NCBI RefSeq assembly: GCF_013282095.1
Contig: NZ_BLTJ01000001.1
Coordinates: forward strand, 62,001 to 126,000
Direction of reading: 5' to 3'
DNA length: 64,000 bases
Source of the DNA: Enterocloster alcoholdehydrogenati
GTDB taxonomy: Bacteria > Bacillota > Clostridia > Lachnospirales > Lachnospiraceae
The notes under the pieces are model-generated. The model did no database searches. It worked only from the letters and a program-made list of their open reading frames with translations, and was not told the DNA's origin. Both the position numbers and the translations under genes were made by a program. Shown here piece after piece: positions 34,726 through 43,199 of the stretch; the first letter of the stretch is position 1; every line of letters begins with the position of its first letter.

Positions 34726-36084
34726 GTGGATTATTTTGAGATATTTCCAGCGGATGAGTTTCAGGCAGAACAGTTAGATGCTTATTTCAGTGCTAATGCT
34801 GAAAATGGGGTGAGCAAATTAGACATTATCCACCTTTTTGGAAAAGATAAACTGGAGGATATTCAGAAGCGGCTTTCTAAGGCCACAGGATTGGCATTTA
34901 TCACGGTAGACTTTAAAGGAGAACCCATTACAGAAGCTACCTCCTTCAGTCGTTTCTGCCGGGAAGTGCGGAATAACCCGGTTGCCTTTGAACGCTGTAA
35001 GTCCTCAGATGCCTTTGGTTCCATACAGGCGGCTGTAACCAAAAAGACAAATGTATATTTTTGTCCATGCGGTCTGCTGGAGGTGGCCATTCCTATTATC
35101 GTAAGAGGACATTATCTTGGCGGCTTTATCGGGGGGCAGATTCGCTGTAATGATGCGCCTGAGACCGTCAGCCGTTTATCGGCTGTCATGCACTCTGCCG
35201 AGTCGGATCAGGTGGCCTCTGAGCTGAAGGGGCTTTTAGAGGAAATCCCCGTTCACTCATATGAAAAATTCATGGATATTGCAAATTTAGTATTCCTTGT
35301 TATCAATCAGCTGAGTGAAAATGAGATCAGCCAGCATATGCAGGAGGATGCTCTTAAAAAGCACATTAAAAAGATCCAGTCATTAAACCAGCGTTACATA
35401 AAAGAAAATATTGCAAAAACCAGAGAGGTGCAGGAGCTTAAGATCCACTCAGATCCCTATGAACTGCTGGATATGTTCACATCACTCCTTAATTTGACGG
35501 TGATTGAAAACGCGCCTCAGACGAACGAGCTTTTAAGTTCTTTTATCGCCTATATTAAGTACAAATATTCAGACAAGGGAACCTTTGTATCAATCGGCGA
35601 GGAAGTGGAGCAGGCTGAGCGCTATTTGACTTTTCAGCAGAAAAAGCTGGGAGACCGCCTGCGCTTTTCGATCCAGATACCAAAAGATATATATATCCAG
35701 AAGATGCCTTCGGACGTTCTGCTGCCGTTTGTCCAAAATGCAGTATATAATGGGATTATGCTGAAAGAGGAAGGGGGCAGGATCACGATTGCCGGACATC
35801 TTGAAAATAATACGCTGGTTCTGGAAATTATGGACACCGGATTAGGCTTAACCCAGGAAGAAATCGATATCAAATACGAATCCTATAAGGATATGCATGA
35901 GGGGTATTACATCCATCTTGGCATGGACTACGCAAAAGAAAAAATGCAGCGTTTTTTTGGAGAAAAATGTGAAGTAACCGTTGAATGCAGCAGGAACAGT
36001 GGCTGTAAAAGTCTCCTTGTCTGGCCGGAGCGCTATGAAGAAAGAGGGTTGAATAAAAATGTATCGGATTTTGATTGCAGATGA
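34726..36084 (+). CDS. PocR-domain sensor with a degenerate LytS/YesM-type histidine kinase module
   Basis: This 452-residue protein starts with a GTG behind AAAAGGAGAG. Residues about 35-195 are a PocR ligand-binding domain (CxxC-type residues in YFCPCGLLEVAIPI, also CREVRNN and GGFIGGQIRCND); PocR domains are known to sense propanediol-type metabolites. Residues about 235-440 follow the LytS/YesM kinase fold, but the motif usually NPHFLFN reads DPYELLD, so the phosphoacceptor histidine is Y245. The ATP-site N-box is LLPFVQNAVYNG (usual E and H replaced) and the G-box is DTGLGL. It lacks membrane segments, so it is cytosolic. It overlaps the response regulator by 26 bases. It may work without phosphotransfer. 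Confidence 0.9.
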   Translation: MDYFEIFPADEFQAEQLDAYFSANAENGVSKLDIIHLFGKDKLEDIQKRLSKATGLAFITVDFKGEPITEATSFSRFCREVRNNPVAFERCKSSDAFGSIQAAVTKKTNVYFCPCGLLEVAIPIIVRGHYLGGFIGGQIRCNDAPETVSRLSAVMHSAESDQVASELKGLLEEIPVHSYEKFMDIANLVFLVINQLSENEISQHMQEDALKKHIKKIQSLNQRYIKENIAKTREVQELKIHSDPYELLDMFTSLLNLTVIENAPQTNELLSSFIAYIKYKYSDKGTFVSIGEEVEQAERYLTFQQKKLGDRLRFSIQIPKDIYIQKMPSDVLLPFVQNAVYNGIMLKEEGGRITIAGHLENNTLVLEIMDTGLGLTQEEIDIKYESYKDMHEGYYIHLGMDYAKEKMQRFFGEKCEVTVECSRNSGCKSLLVWPERYEERGLNKNVSDFDCR

Positions 36085-37093
36085 TGACGTTCTGATGAGA
36101 GAGGCATTGAAAGTCATGATCAGCAGGGAAGAAGCCTTTACAGTGACAGATGCGGTATGCTCTGGAGAAAGCGCGGTCTCTATTTGCCGGACAGCTCCTG
36201 TTGATATCGTCTTTCTGGATATGCAGATGCCGGGAATAACCGGCCTGGAAGCCAGCCGGATCATCCATCAGATCAACCCGGATATTGCGATTTATATTTT
36301 ATCGGCTCATGCCTCCAGCGTCCTGATCCGAAATGCAGGACAGGAGACTTTAAAGGATGTACTGGAAAAACCCATTACAAATCAGATGCTTAAAAAGATT
36401 CTGGAAAATTATAAAACCGAGCATGAGGATGATTCCCACGAGCACATGAAGCTTCTTGTGGATCTTCTGAAACGGAAGGATTTTAAAAAATTTTATGAGG
36501 TTTTGCCTGACATTATAAAGGCTATTTACGAGGACAGCGGTATGGACACAGCCAGGCTTATCAAGGTTTTTACCTATCTTGGACAAAGCCTTTTAAATAC
36601 CAGGAATCTATACGGAGGCAATCATAACCTGACAGATATGTTTCCTGTCAATGAAGGGCTGATTCTGGATCCCAAGGCGTCTGAATTATGGCTTTTCCGG
36701 GTGATGGACTATTTGTTCTGCCAGAACAGCATCAGCCGATATCCCCTTCTGGAACAGATTTTTATTTATATTGAACAGCATATTAAAGAGGATATTTCCC
36801 TGAATACGGTCATTGAAAACTGCGCGATCAGCCAGGGCTATCTGAGCCGAATCTTCCGGGATCAGTTCCGGGTCAGCGTAACTGAGTATCTTCACATGAA
36901 AAAAATGCACCTGGCCAAAGGATATTTTTATTTTACAGAGGACAGCATCGCAGACGTAGCGTTCCGGCTGGGATATAATGAGAGCAGTTATTTCAGCAAA
37001 GTATTTAAAAAATATGAAAAAATGACAGTAAAAGAATACAAAAATAAAATACGCCAGAAGAATATAAAATCAGTTGACAAAGGAGAACCTTAA
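36059..37093 (+). CDS. Response regulator with AraC-type DNA-binding domain
   Basis: This 344-residue protein has an N-terminal receiver with the acidic pair in IADDDV, phosphoacceptor D54 (VFLDMQMPG) and the conserved lysine in EKPI. The C-terminal about 100 residues are a double helix-turn-helix AraC/XylS domain (ISLNTVIENCAISQGYLSR and SIADVAFRLGYNESSYFSK). It is encoded with the PocR sensor and is the best candidate to bind the shared upstream elements found 55 bp before four promoters. Its last codons contain a consensus promoter for the next operon. Confidence 0.95.
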   Translation: MYRILIADDDVLMREALKVMISREEAFTVTDAVCSGESAVSICRTAPVDIVFLDMQMPGITGLEASRIIHQINPDIAIYILSAHASSVLIRNAGQETLKDVLEKPITNQMLKKILENYKTEHEDDSHEHMKLLVDLLKRKDFKKFYEVLPDIIKAIYEDSGMDTARLIKVFTYLGQSLLNTRNLYGGNHNLTDMFPVNEGLILDPKASELWLFRVMDYLFCQNSISRYPLLEQIFIYIEQHIKEDISLNTVIENCAISQGYLSRIFRDQFRVSVTEYLHMKKMHLAKGYFYFTEDSIADVAFRLGYNESSYFSKVFKKYEKMTVKEYKNKIRQKNIKSVDKGEP

Positions 37094-37102
37094 GGTTATA
37101 AT
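37074..37102 (+). promoter_or_regulatory. Consensus promoter of DUF177-rpmF
   Basis: TTGACA, 17 bp, TATAAT: both hexamers are perfect. The -35 lies inside the end of the AraC-type gene. Confidence 0.92.
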
Positions 37103-37129
37103 GAAACGGATGCGTATTAGGAGGTTAAT

Positions 37130-37657
37130 ATGCTGATTGATTTATCAGAACTGTTTTTTATAAAAGGAAAAGCAAAAGAGTATACAGTACCTCTGGAACT
37201 GGAGATCTTTTGCGATGGCATGAATGACTATAAAGTTGCAGACAGGGAATTGGTAAGATTAGTGATCACCAATCAGGGAGATCGGGTTTTTACCGTGACA
37301 GGGGAGACCAGATTGAGCCTGTGGATTCCGTGTGCTCGTTGTCTTGAGCCGGTCAAGGTGCCGTTTTTGCTGGAGTTTGATCAGGAGCTGGATCTGAACC
37401 TGACGGATGAGGCGAGGATGGCCGACTTGAATGAACAGTTCTACTTGAATGGCTGTAGTCTGGATATCGACCAGTTGGTTAGCAGTGAATTGATGCTGAA
37501 CCTGCCTATGAGAGTTCTCTGCAGTGATAACTGCAAGGGGATTTGCAATAGATGTGGCACAAATCTCAACCGTGGGGCTTGTGACTGCGCAGGCAAGTCA
37601 CTAGACCCGAGAATGTCAGTTATCCAGGATATTTTTAAGCAGTTGAAGGAGGTGTAA
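37130..37657 (+). CDS. yceD: DUF177 (YceD) protein
   Basis: This 175-residue protein is the usual upstream neighbour of rpmF. It has zinc-type cysteines in two pairs (CARC near residue 66 and CSDNCKGICNRCGTNLN near 128-145), and the conserved CKGLC-like motif of the DUF177 family. The family is linked to 23S rRNA accumulation or ribosome assembly in plants and bacteria; the exact role is unsettled. It ends three bases before rpmF. Confidence 0.93.
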   Translation: MLIDLSELFFIKGKAKEYTVPLELEIFCDGMNDYKVADRELVRLVITNQGDRVFTVTGETRLSLWIPCARCLEPVKVPFLLEFDQELDLNLTDEARMADLNEQFYLNGCSLDIDQLVSSELMLNLPMRVLCSDNCKGICNRCGTNLNRGACDCAGKSLDPRMSVIQDIFKQLKEV

Positions 37658-37660
37658 ACC

Positions 37661-37843
37661 ATGTCTATTTGTCCAAAGAATAAATCTTCTAAAGCAAGAA
37701 GAGATAGCCGTAGAGCAAACTGGAAGATGAGCGCACCAAATCTGGTAAAGTGCAGCAAGTGCGGAGCCCTGATGATGCCTCATAGAGTATGCAAGGCTTG
37801 CGGAAGCTACAACAAGAGAGAGATCGTAAGCATTGAGGAATAA
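37661..37843 (+). CDS. rpmF: 50S ribosomal protein L32
   Basis: This 60-residue protein begins MSICPKNKSSKARRDSRRAN (cleavage-free) and has the two zinc pairs CSKC and CKAC typical of the zinc-binding L32 form. An AGGAGG site precedes it. It is transcribed from the consensus promoter before DUF177 and ends before a strong terminator. Confidence 0.98.
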   Translation: MSICPKNKSSKARRDSRRANWKMSAPNLVKCSKCGALMMPHRVCKACGSYNKREIVSIEE

Positions 37844-37874
37844 TTCATACTTGCAGGATTAAATTAAAATTCTT

Positions 37875-37915
37875 AAAAACAAGACGTTCAGATATTTTCT
37901 GAGCGTCTTGTTTTT
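37875..37915 (+). terminator. Terminator after rpmF
   Basis: AAAAACAAGACG pairs with CGTCTTGTTTTT; an inner TTCAG/CTGAG extends the stem, with a seven-base loop. The T-run is part of the descending arm. Confidence 0.93.
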
Positions 37916-37918
37916 GTT

Positions 37919-38006
37919 GTGCGCCTGGCGGCGCACGTTTCTAACGGGTGAAAGTCCCCAATCTGCCCTGGTAGTGGGAAGGATACAGCCAAGACCAAGG
38001 GTGTCC
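37919..38006 (+). mobile_element. Group IIC intron remnant (5' end, domain I fragment)
   Basis: The segment starts with the intron 5' end GTGCG and runs through TAACGGGTGAAAGTCCCCAA to CAAGGGTGTCC. Both are recognisable from group IIC introns such as the Oceanobacillus iheyensis intron, whose start reads GUGUGCCCGGC and which has GGGUGAGAGUCCCG and CAAGGGUGUCC. Only about 88 bases remain; the rest of domain I, the reverse transcriptase gene and domains V-VI are gone. It begins three bases after the T-run of the rpmF terminator, the known target of class C introns. Recognition is from memory, without a covariance search. Confidence 0.72.
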
Positions 38007-38122
38007 ATTTTGCAGAGGCAGCCATCCGCAAATTGGAGCGGGCGCTGAATTCGTATGACAATGGAGAAATCCAACGGGCAAAAGAAGAATTTCGGGCGTT
38101 TCTGGAGAAGATAGAGGAATAG
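38007..38122 (+). pseudogene. C-terminal remnant of an unidentified gene
   Basis: One frame runs on from the intron remnant and ends at TAG, giving about 38 residues of helical, charged sequence (AIRKLERALNSYDNG, then AKEEFRAFLEKIEE). It has no start or ribosome site. It looks like the tail of a gene brought in or truncated by the mobile element. The parent family is not recognised. Confidence 0.4.
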
Positions 38123-38145
38123 GCCCGACATTATTCAGAAAATGA

Positions 38146-38249
38146 TTGAATCCCCCTCTCGTTTGTGATAAACTTAACGGTACAGACAGTCCGCGGTCGG
38201 ACAGGTACGAAAAAACCACCAGATACTTCGTCGGTCTGGTGTTTTTTTT
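38146..38249 (+). ncRNA. Possible small RNA of about 70 nt (promoter to terminator)
   Basis: TTGAAT, 17 bp, then TGA-TAAACT (extended -10) is followed about seven bases later by a hairpin (GTCCG-CGGT-CGGAC flanked by GTAC/GTAC). A terminator (CACCAGA/TCTGGTG with eight T residues, ending 38249) follows. There is no open reading frame. It lies between the intron remnant and the Crp/Fnr gene, whose own promoter is apparently later. It could also be a decayed part of the mobile element. Confidence 0.4.
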
Positions 38250-38345
38250 GTGCTAAACATAATAAAAATACTTTGTTTTTCGTACAAAAGTGCCATATGT
38301 CCTTTTATTCTTTGTGGAAATATGATATGATGGAGAAAACCGGAA

Positions 38346-39143
38346 ATGACAAAAATATACAAAACAGAGACGTATCAGCCTTTAAACAAAAGAGAGGATG
38401 AGTGCTCTGCAACAGGGTGGTTTATGGATGAAGCGGCTGAACAGATCCTAAATCTGGACAAAGAAAAGCAGGAGTACCTGAACCGGTATTTTGCAGGCGC
38501 TCCTCACTGGCTGCTAAAGCAGTTTCAGGTTGTAGAAATTCCTGCGGGAACGATCTTTATCAGCGAAGGGGAGAGCGCTGACCGCGTATATGTTCTGCTT
38601 CAGGGACAGGTTTCCGCCGTAGATTACCGGGTGCAGGAAGCTGTATACGGTTTCTTTCAGTTCTATCCTATTGAGATTTTTGGAGTTATGGAAATCTTAG
38701 GCGGAATGGAACGGTATAAAACCACACTGGCGGCTCTGGAAAAAAGTGTTTTTTTGAAAATCGGACGTGATCAATATGAGCGGTGGCTTAAAAGCGACAG
38801 CAACGCGTTTCAGATGGAGACGATGGAGATCGTCAATTATCTTCTGGAACAGGCCAGGAAAGAGCGCCTCTATGTGCTTCTTCCCGGAAATCAGCGCATT
38901 TATCAGGTTTTGCTTAAGCTATACCGGTCATATGAAGTGAACGGAAAATACAGTGCCCACATCAGCCGGAAGGATTTTGCGGAAATGACCGGGCTTTCAG
39001 AACGGACCATTACCCGGACCATCAAGAGTCTGGAATCCGGAGGATATATTGCAAAAGAAGGATGGAATATTACATTAAGTCAGGAACAGTACCAACGTCT
39101 GCAGAAGCTGGCAGACTCCAGAATGAATGAAATCATAAGCTAG
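38346..39143 (+). CDS. Crp/Fnr-family transcription regulator
   Basis: This 265-residue protein has an N-terminal cyclic-nucleotide-binding-type beta barrel (VVEIPAGTIFISEGESADRV), a coiled dimer helix and a C-terminal winged helix-turn-helix (SRKDFAEMTGLSERTITRTIK). It lacks the four-cysteine iron-sulphur set of Fnr. It stands immediately before the nucleoside salvage genes, so it probably controls them. Possible -10 hexamers (TATGAT) overlap at 38321-38331, which would leave a very short leader before the ATG; the start could therefore be a downstream codon. The 133 bases between it and the next gene hold no certain site. Confidence 0.9.
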   Translation: MTKIYKTETYQPLNKREDECSATGWFMDEAAEQILNLDKEKQEYLNRYFAGAPHWLLKQFQVVEIPAGTIFISEGESADRVYVLLQGQVSAVDYRVQEAVYGFFQFYPIEIFGVMEILGGMERYKTTLAALEKSVFLKIGRDQYERWLKSDSNAFQMETMEIVNYLLEQARKERLYVLLPGNQRIYQVLLKLYRSYEVNGKYSAHISRKDFAEMTGLSERTITRTIKSLESGGYIAKEGWNITLSQEQYQRLQKLADSRMNEIIS

Positions 39144-39276
39144 AACGCCTTTGGCGGCAACAGAATGGATCTGACAGAGGGGCCTTTACGGCCGGCAGGG
39201 ATAATCCGGGCCTTTCTGTTAAGCAGCAGGCAGATGCCTGTATAAAATATCATATTTTCTGAAAAAGGAGAATCTT

Positions 39277-41109
39277 ATGGTGAAACAGTGGAAAAAAGTT
39301 GCAGCCGTATTTGCAGCGGCGGCGATGGTACTTGCAGGATGCAGTACGCAAAAAAAGGCGGAGGAAACCAGCACGGCACAGGCAACAGAGGCGGCTTCAG
39401 CAACCCAGCCCCAGGAAAAGGAAACCATGGATCTGCAGATTCTGGCAACCAGCGATCTGCATGGAAAATTTGATCCCTGGGATTATGCCTTAAATGAAGA
39501 GAGCAAGTCGGGAAGCATGGCTCAGATTGCCACTGCTGTAAAGGAATTAAGAACAGAAAATACCCTTCTGGTGGATGCAGGCGATACGATTCAGGATAAT
39601 TCCGCAGACCTGTTCTTTGACGAGGAGATCCATCCCATGGTACTGGCAATGAATGAAATGAAGTACGATGTGTGGGTAACGGGAAACCATGAATACAACT
39701 TTGGCGGCGATGTGTTAAAGAAGATCATTTCTCAGCAGAAGGCTGCTGTTCTGACCGGAAATGTAAAGGACGCAGAGGGAAACCCTCTGGCGGACGGCTA
39801 CACCATCATCGAAAAAAACGGTGTAAAAATCGGTGTAATCGGTATGGTGACGCCCAATATTACACGATGGGATTCGGCCAACCTTGAGGGCTGGACTGTA
39901 ACAGATCCGGTAGAAGAGACGAAAAAGATCATTTCCGAGATCAAGGATCAGACGGACGTTCTTATCGCTGCCATGCATATGGGTATGAACAATGAATATG
40001 AAGTGAAGAACTCCGGCGCAACGGATCTGGCAAATGCCTGCCCGGAACTGGATCTGATTGTTGCTTCCCATGAACACCAGCTGATCCCCGGTGAGGAGGT
40101 AAACGGCGTTCTTGTGGTAATGAACAAAAACAGCGCGGCTACACTGGCTGAGGTTCATCTGATGCTTGAAAAGCAGGAGGATGGAAGCTGGGACGTAGTA
40201 GACCGCACCTCCGAAAGCCTGGATATGAGTAAGTATGCGCCGGATGAAGAACTGATGGCTAAACTGGCTCCCTATGATGAGCGGGCCAGGGAGGACGCCG
40301 CAGTTGTGATCGGCCGGCTGGAGGGCGGCGACCTGGCTCCTGAAAATGAGATTGCCGAGATACCCACGGCCCAGATTCAGGACACAGCCCTGATCGACCT
40401 GATCAATGAAGTGCAGATGTACTATACAGACGCGGATGTTTCTGCTGCAGCTCTGTTTAATATGAATGCCAACCTGAAGGTGGGCGATATCCGCAAATGT
40501 GATACGGCTCTTGTTTACAAATATGCAAATACCCTGTATAAGCTGGAAATGACCGGAGCCCAGTTAAAACAGTATATGGAGTGGACCGCTTCCTACTATA
40601 ATACATGGAAGCCGAAGGATCTGACCATTTCTTTTAATCCTGATATGCGCGCTTATCAGTATGATATGTTTGCAGGTGTCAATTATGAGATCAATATTGC
40701 AAATGAACCAGGAAGCAGAATCCAGAATCTGACCTGGCCAGACGGGACGCCTGTAAAGGATGAGGATGTATTTACCATTGCAGTGAATAATTACCGCGCT
40801 TCCTCTCAGCTGCTGACAGCGGGTGAGGTATATAAAGAGGGTGACGCGCTTCCCAAACTGCTTGAGATCGATGTCCGTGGTGAGGTTGGCGGCGTCCGTG
40901 AACTGATCGGCCTTTATATCAATGAAGTAAAGGGCGGCGTTCTCACCCCGTCTCTGGACAATAACTGGAAGATCGTCGGCAACGACTGGGATGCAGCCAA
41001 GCATGATGAGGCAGTGAAGCTTTTAAAAGAAGGCAAGCTGACCATTCCTTCCTCTGAGGATGGAAGAACACCAAATGTAAAATCCATTACGGAAGCCGAT
41101 CTTGTATAA
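39277..41109 (+). CDS. 5'-nucleotidase / 2',3'-cyclic phosphodiesterase lipoprotein
   Basis: This 610-residue exported lipoprotein (signal ending VLAGC) is a UshA/CpdB-type metallophosphatase. It has the metal motifs DLHGKFDPWD, GDTIQDN, GNHEYNFGGD, MHMGM and ASHEH, then a 5'-nucleotidase C-terminal domain (residues about 335-540) with a typical NYRASS substrate-binding segment. It would release nucleosides from external nucleotides for the BMP-type transporter encoded downstream. It has a good AAAGGAG site. Confidence 0.93.
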   Translation: MVKQWKKVAAVFAAAAMVLAGCSTQKKAEETSTAQATEAASATQPQEKETMDLQILATSDLHGKFDPWDYALNEESKSGSMAQIATAVKELRTENTLLVDAGDTIQDNSADLFFDEEIHPMVLAMNEMKYDVWVTGNHEYNFGGDVLKKIISQQKAAVLTGNVKDAEGNPLADGYTIIEKNGVKIGVIGMVTPNITRWDSANLEGWTVTDPVEETKKIISEIKDQTDVLIAAMHMGMNNEYEVKNSGATDLANACPELDLIVASHEHQLIPGEEVNGVLVVMNKNSAATLAEVHLMLEKQEDGSWDVVDRTSESLDMSKYAPDEELMAKLAPYDERAREDAAVVIGRLEGGDLAPENEIAEIPTAQIQDTALIDLINEVQMYYTDADVSAAALFNMNANLKVGDIRKCDTALVYKYANTLYKLEMTGAQLKQYMEWTASYYNTWKPKDLTISFNPDMRAYQYDMFAGVNYEINIANEPGSRIQNLTWPDGTPVKDEDVFTIAVNNYRASSQLLTAGEVYKEGDALPKLLEIDVRGEVGGVRELIGLYINEVKGGVLTPSLDNNWKIVGNDWDAAKHDEAVKLLKEGKLTIPSSEDGRTPNVKSITEADLV

Positions 41110-41145
41110 CGGTTTCCCTGATGTAAGATTTAGGAGGAATAAGAG

Positions 41146-41925
41146 TTGAATTATTCAGAAGATCCCAATAAACAGTATCATATCCAGGTGGGAAAAGGCG
41201 AGGTGGGGCGTTATGTAATCCTGCCTGGCGATCCCAAGCGCTGCGCCAAGATCGCAAAGTATTTCGATGATCCGGTGCTGATCGCAGACAACCGGGAATA
41301 TGTAACCTATACCGGTTATCTGGACGGAGTGAAGGTAAGCGTCACCTCCACCGGAATCGGCGGCCCTTCTGCCTCCATCGCAATGGAGGAATTGGTAAAC
41401 TGCGGAGCTGATACGTTTATCCGCGTGGGTACCTGCGGCGGTATGCAGCCGGAAGTAAAAAGCGGCGATGCAGTGATCGCCACCGGGGCCATTCGTATGG
41501 AAGGCACCAGCAGAGAGTATGCTCCCATCGAGTTTCCCGCGGTAGCTGACCTTGCAGTTACGAACGCTCTGGTTCTTTCTGCCAGAGAGTTAAAGCAGGA
41601 GTATTTTGCCGGTGTAGTTCAGTGTAAGGATGCCTTCTACGGGCAGCACTCCCCGGAGCGGATGCCTGTAAGCTATGAGCTTTTAAACAAATGGGAAGCC
41701 TGGAAACGGATGGGGTGTCTTGCATCAGAAATGGAATCTGCAGCGCTTTTTATTGTAGCCGGTGCTCTTCATGTGAGAGCTGGTTCTGTGTTCCTGGTAG
41801 TAGCGAACCAGGAGCGTGAGAAGCTGGGGCTTGAAAATCCGGTCGTCCACGATACGGATATGGCAATCCGCATTGCAATAGGCGCGATCCGTGAACTGAT
41901 CCGTCAGGATAAAAAAGAGTCCTAA
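41146..41925 (+). CDS. udp: Uridine phosphorylase
   Basis: This 259-residue nucleoside phosphorylase splits uridine (or related nucleosides) with phosphate to base and ribose-1-phosphate. Family features are [40 protein letters not shown] and MESAALF. It starts with TTG eight bases after AGGAGG. It follows the 5'-nucleotidase by 36 bases. The 122 bases after it, before the BMP lipoprotein start, contain a G/C-rich hairpin (GGACCG with CGGTC) and no gene. Confidence 0.93.
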   Translation: MNYSEDPNKQYHIQVGKGEVGRYVILPGDPKRCAKIAKYFDDPVLIADNREYVTYTGYLDGVKVSVTSTGIGGPSASIAMEELVNCGADTFIRVGTCGGMQPEVKSGDAVIATGAIRMEGTSREYAPIEFPAVADLAVTNALVLSARELKQEYFAGVVQCKDAFYGQHSPERMPVSYELLNKWEAWKRMGCLASEMESAALFIVAGALHVRAGSVFLVVANQEREKLGLENPVVHDTDMAIRIAIGAIRELIRQDKKES

Positions 41926-42047
41926 TGGTAAATCCCAATGGTAATTTCCGGACCGGGGGCTGCACAGGCTGCGGTCTCCGGCCGGTTTTACATGAGTTCC
42001 GTCCAGGAGACGGCGCTCCATCATACACCTTTAAAGGAGAGAATATT

Positions 42048-43169
42048 ATGAAAAAGAAAACCGTAGCATTGATGTTAGCAGCTGCCATGGCAGCGTCCCT
42101 GACTGCCTGCGCAGGCTCCGGCAGCTCTGCCGAGTCCAAAACCACCGCTGCAGCCGACAGTTCTGCAAAAGAGGAGAGCACAAAAGCAGATGACGCAGAA
42201 AAGACCACAGACGCAGCAGAAAAGAAAGACAATTCCGATCTTAAAATCGGCCTTGTTACAGACGTAGGCGGCGTAAATGACGGCTCTTTCAACCAGTCCT
42301 CCTGGGAGGGACTGCAGAAGGCTGCTGAGGATTTCGGCGTTGAGGTGAACTATCTGGAGTCCTCTACTGATGCTGATTATGTTCCCAATATCGAGACCTT
42401 TATTGATGAGGATTACGATCTGATCATCAGCGTAGGATATATGCTGGCAGACGCTACCAGACAGGCGGCCGAGGCAAATCCTGACTGTAACTTTGCTATC
42501 ATTGATGACGCAACCATCGACCTTCCAAACGTTACCTGCCTGATGTTCCGCCAGGAGCAGGCTGCCTACCTGGTAGGTTATGTAGCAGGTCTTATGACAA
42601 AGACAAATAACATCGGCTTTGTAATCGGTATGACCAACGAGACCATGAATCTCTTCGGATACGGCTACTGCGCAGGCGCTATCGATGCAAATCCTGACAT
42701 CACCATCCAGCAGTTCAACGCAAACTCCTTTGCTGATCCCGCTACCGGAAAAACAAATGCAAGCACAGCGATCACCAACGGCGCTGACATTATTTTCCAC
42801 GCTGCAGGCGCAACCGGACTTGGCGTAATCGAGGCCTGCCAGGAAGCCGGCGTATATGCCATCGGCGTTGACAGAGATCAGTACAACGATGCTCCAGGCA
42901 CTGTAGTTACTTCCGCTATGAAGCGTGTTGACAATGCCGTATATGACAGCGTTGAGTCTCTGATTAACGGAACCTTAAAGGGCGGCGTTCATACATATGA
43001 CCTGGCAGCAGGCGGCGTTGATATTGCTCCTTCTCAGGATCTGCTCCCAGAGGATGTTAAGAAGGCCGTTGAGGATGTTAAGAAGAAGATCGTAGCAGGC
43101 GAAGTAACTGTTCCTTCCAGCAAGGAAGAGTTTGAGGCTGCATACGGCGACGTATATCAGTTAGACTAA
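42048..43169 (+). CDS. BMP-family nucleoside-binding lipoprotein
   Basis: This 373-residue lipoprotein (lipobox LTAC) is the substrate-binding component of a nucleoside ABC transporter. After a Ser/Ala/Glu-rich linker comes the BMP fold (KIGLVTDVGGVNDGSFNQSSWEGLQ, MFRQEQAAYLVGYVAGLMT, GATGLGVIEACQEAG). The ATG with AAAGGAG upstream is chosen; an upstream in-frame stretch of 41 residues lacks signal features. Its ATPase and two permeases are encoded further on, interrupted by yjjI and yjjW. Confidence 0.92.
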   Translation: MKKKTVALMLAAAMAASLTACAGSGSSAESKTTAAADSSAKEESTKADDAEKTTDAAEKKDNSDLKIGLVTDVGGVNDGSFNQSSWEGLQKAAEDFGVEVNYLESSTDADYVPNIETFIDEDYDLIISVGYMLADATRQAAEANPDCNFAIIDDATIDLPNVTCLMFRQEQAAYLVGYVAGLMTKTNNIGFVIGMTNETMNLFGYGYCAGAIDANPDITIQQFNANSFADPATGKTNASTAITNGADIIFHAAGATGLGVIEACQEAGVYAIGVDRDQYNDAPGTVVTSAMKRVDNAVYDSVESLINGTLKGGVHTYDLAAGGVDIAPSQDLLPEDVKKAVEDVKKKIVAGEVTVPSSKEEFEAAYGDVYQLD

Positions 43170-43199
43170 TTTTTACAGCAGCAAGAAGGAGGAACCGTA

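Noticed and set aside
38007-38122. The tail-like frame after the intron remnant as an active gene
   Set aside because: It has no start codon or ribosome site in frame and continues from a truncated mobile element.
39144-42047. Purine or other riboswitch before the nucleoside genes
   Set aside because: No conserved riboswitch core was recognised in the leader at 39144-39276 or in the 41926-42047 gap; only weak hairpins are present.
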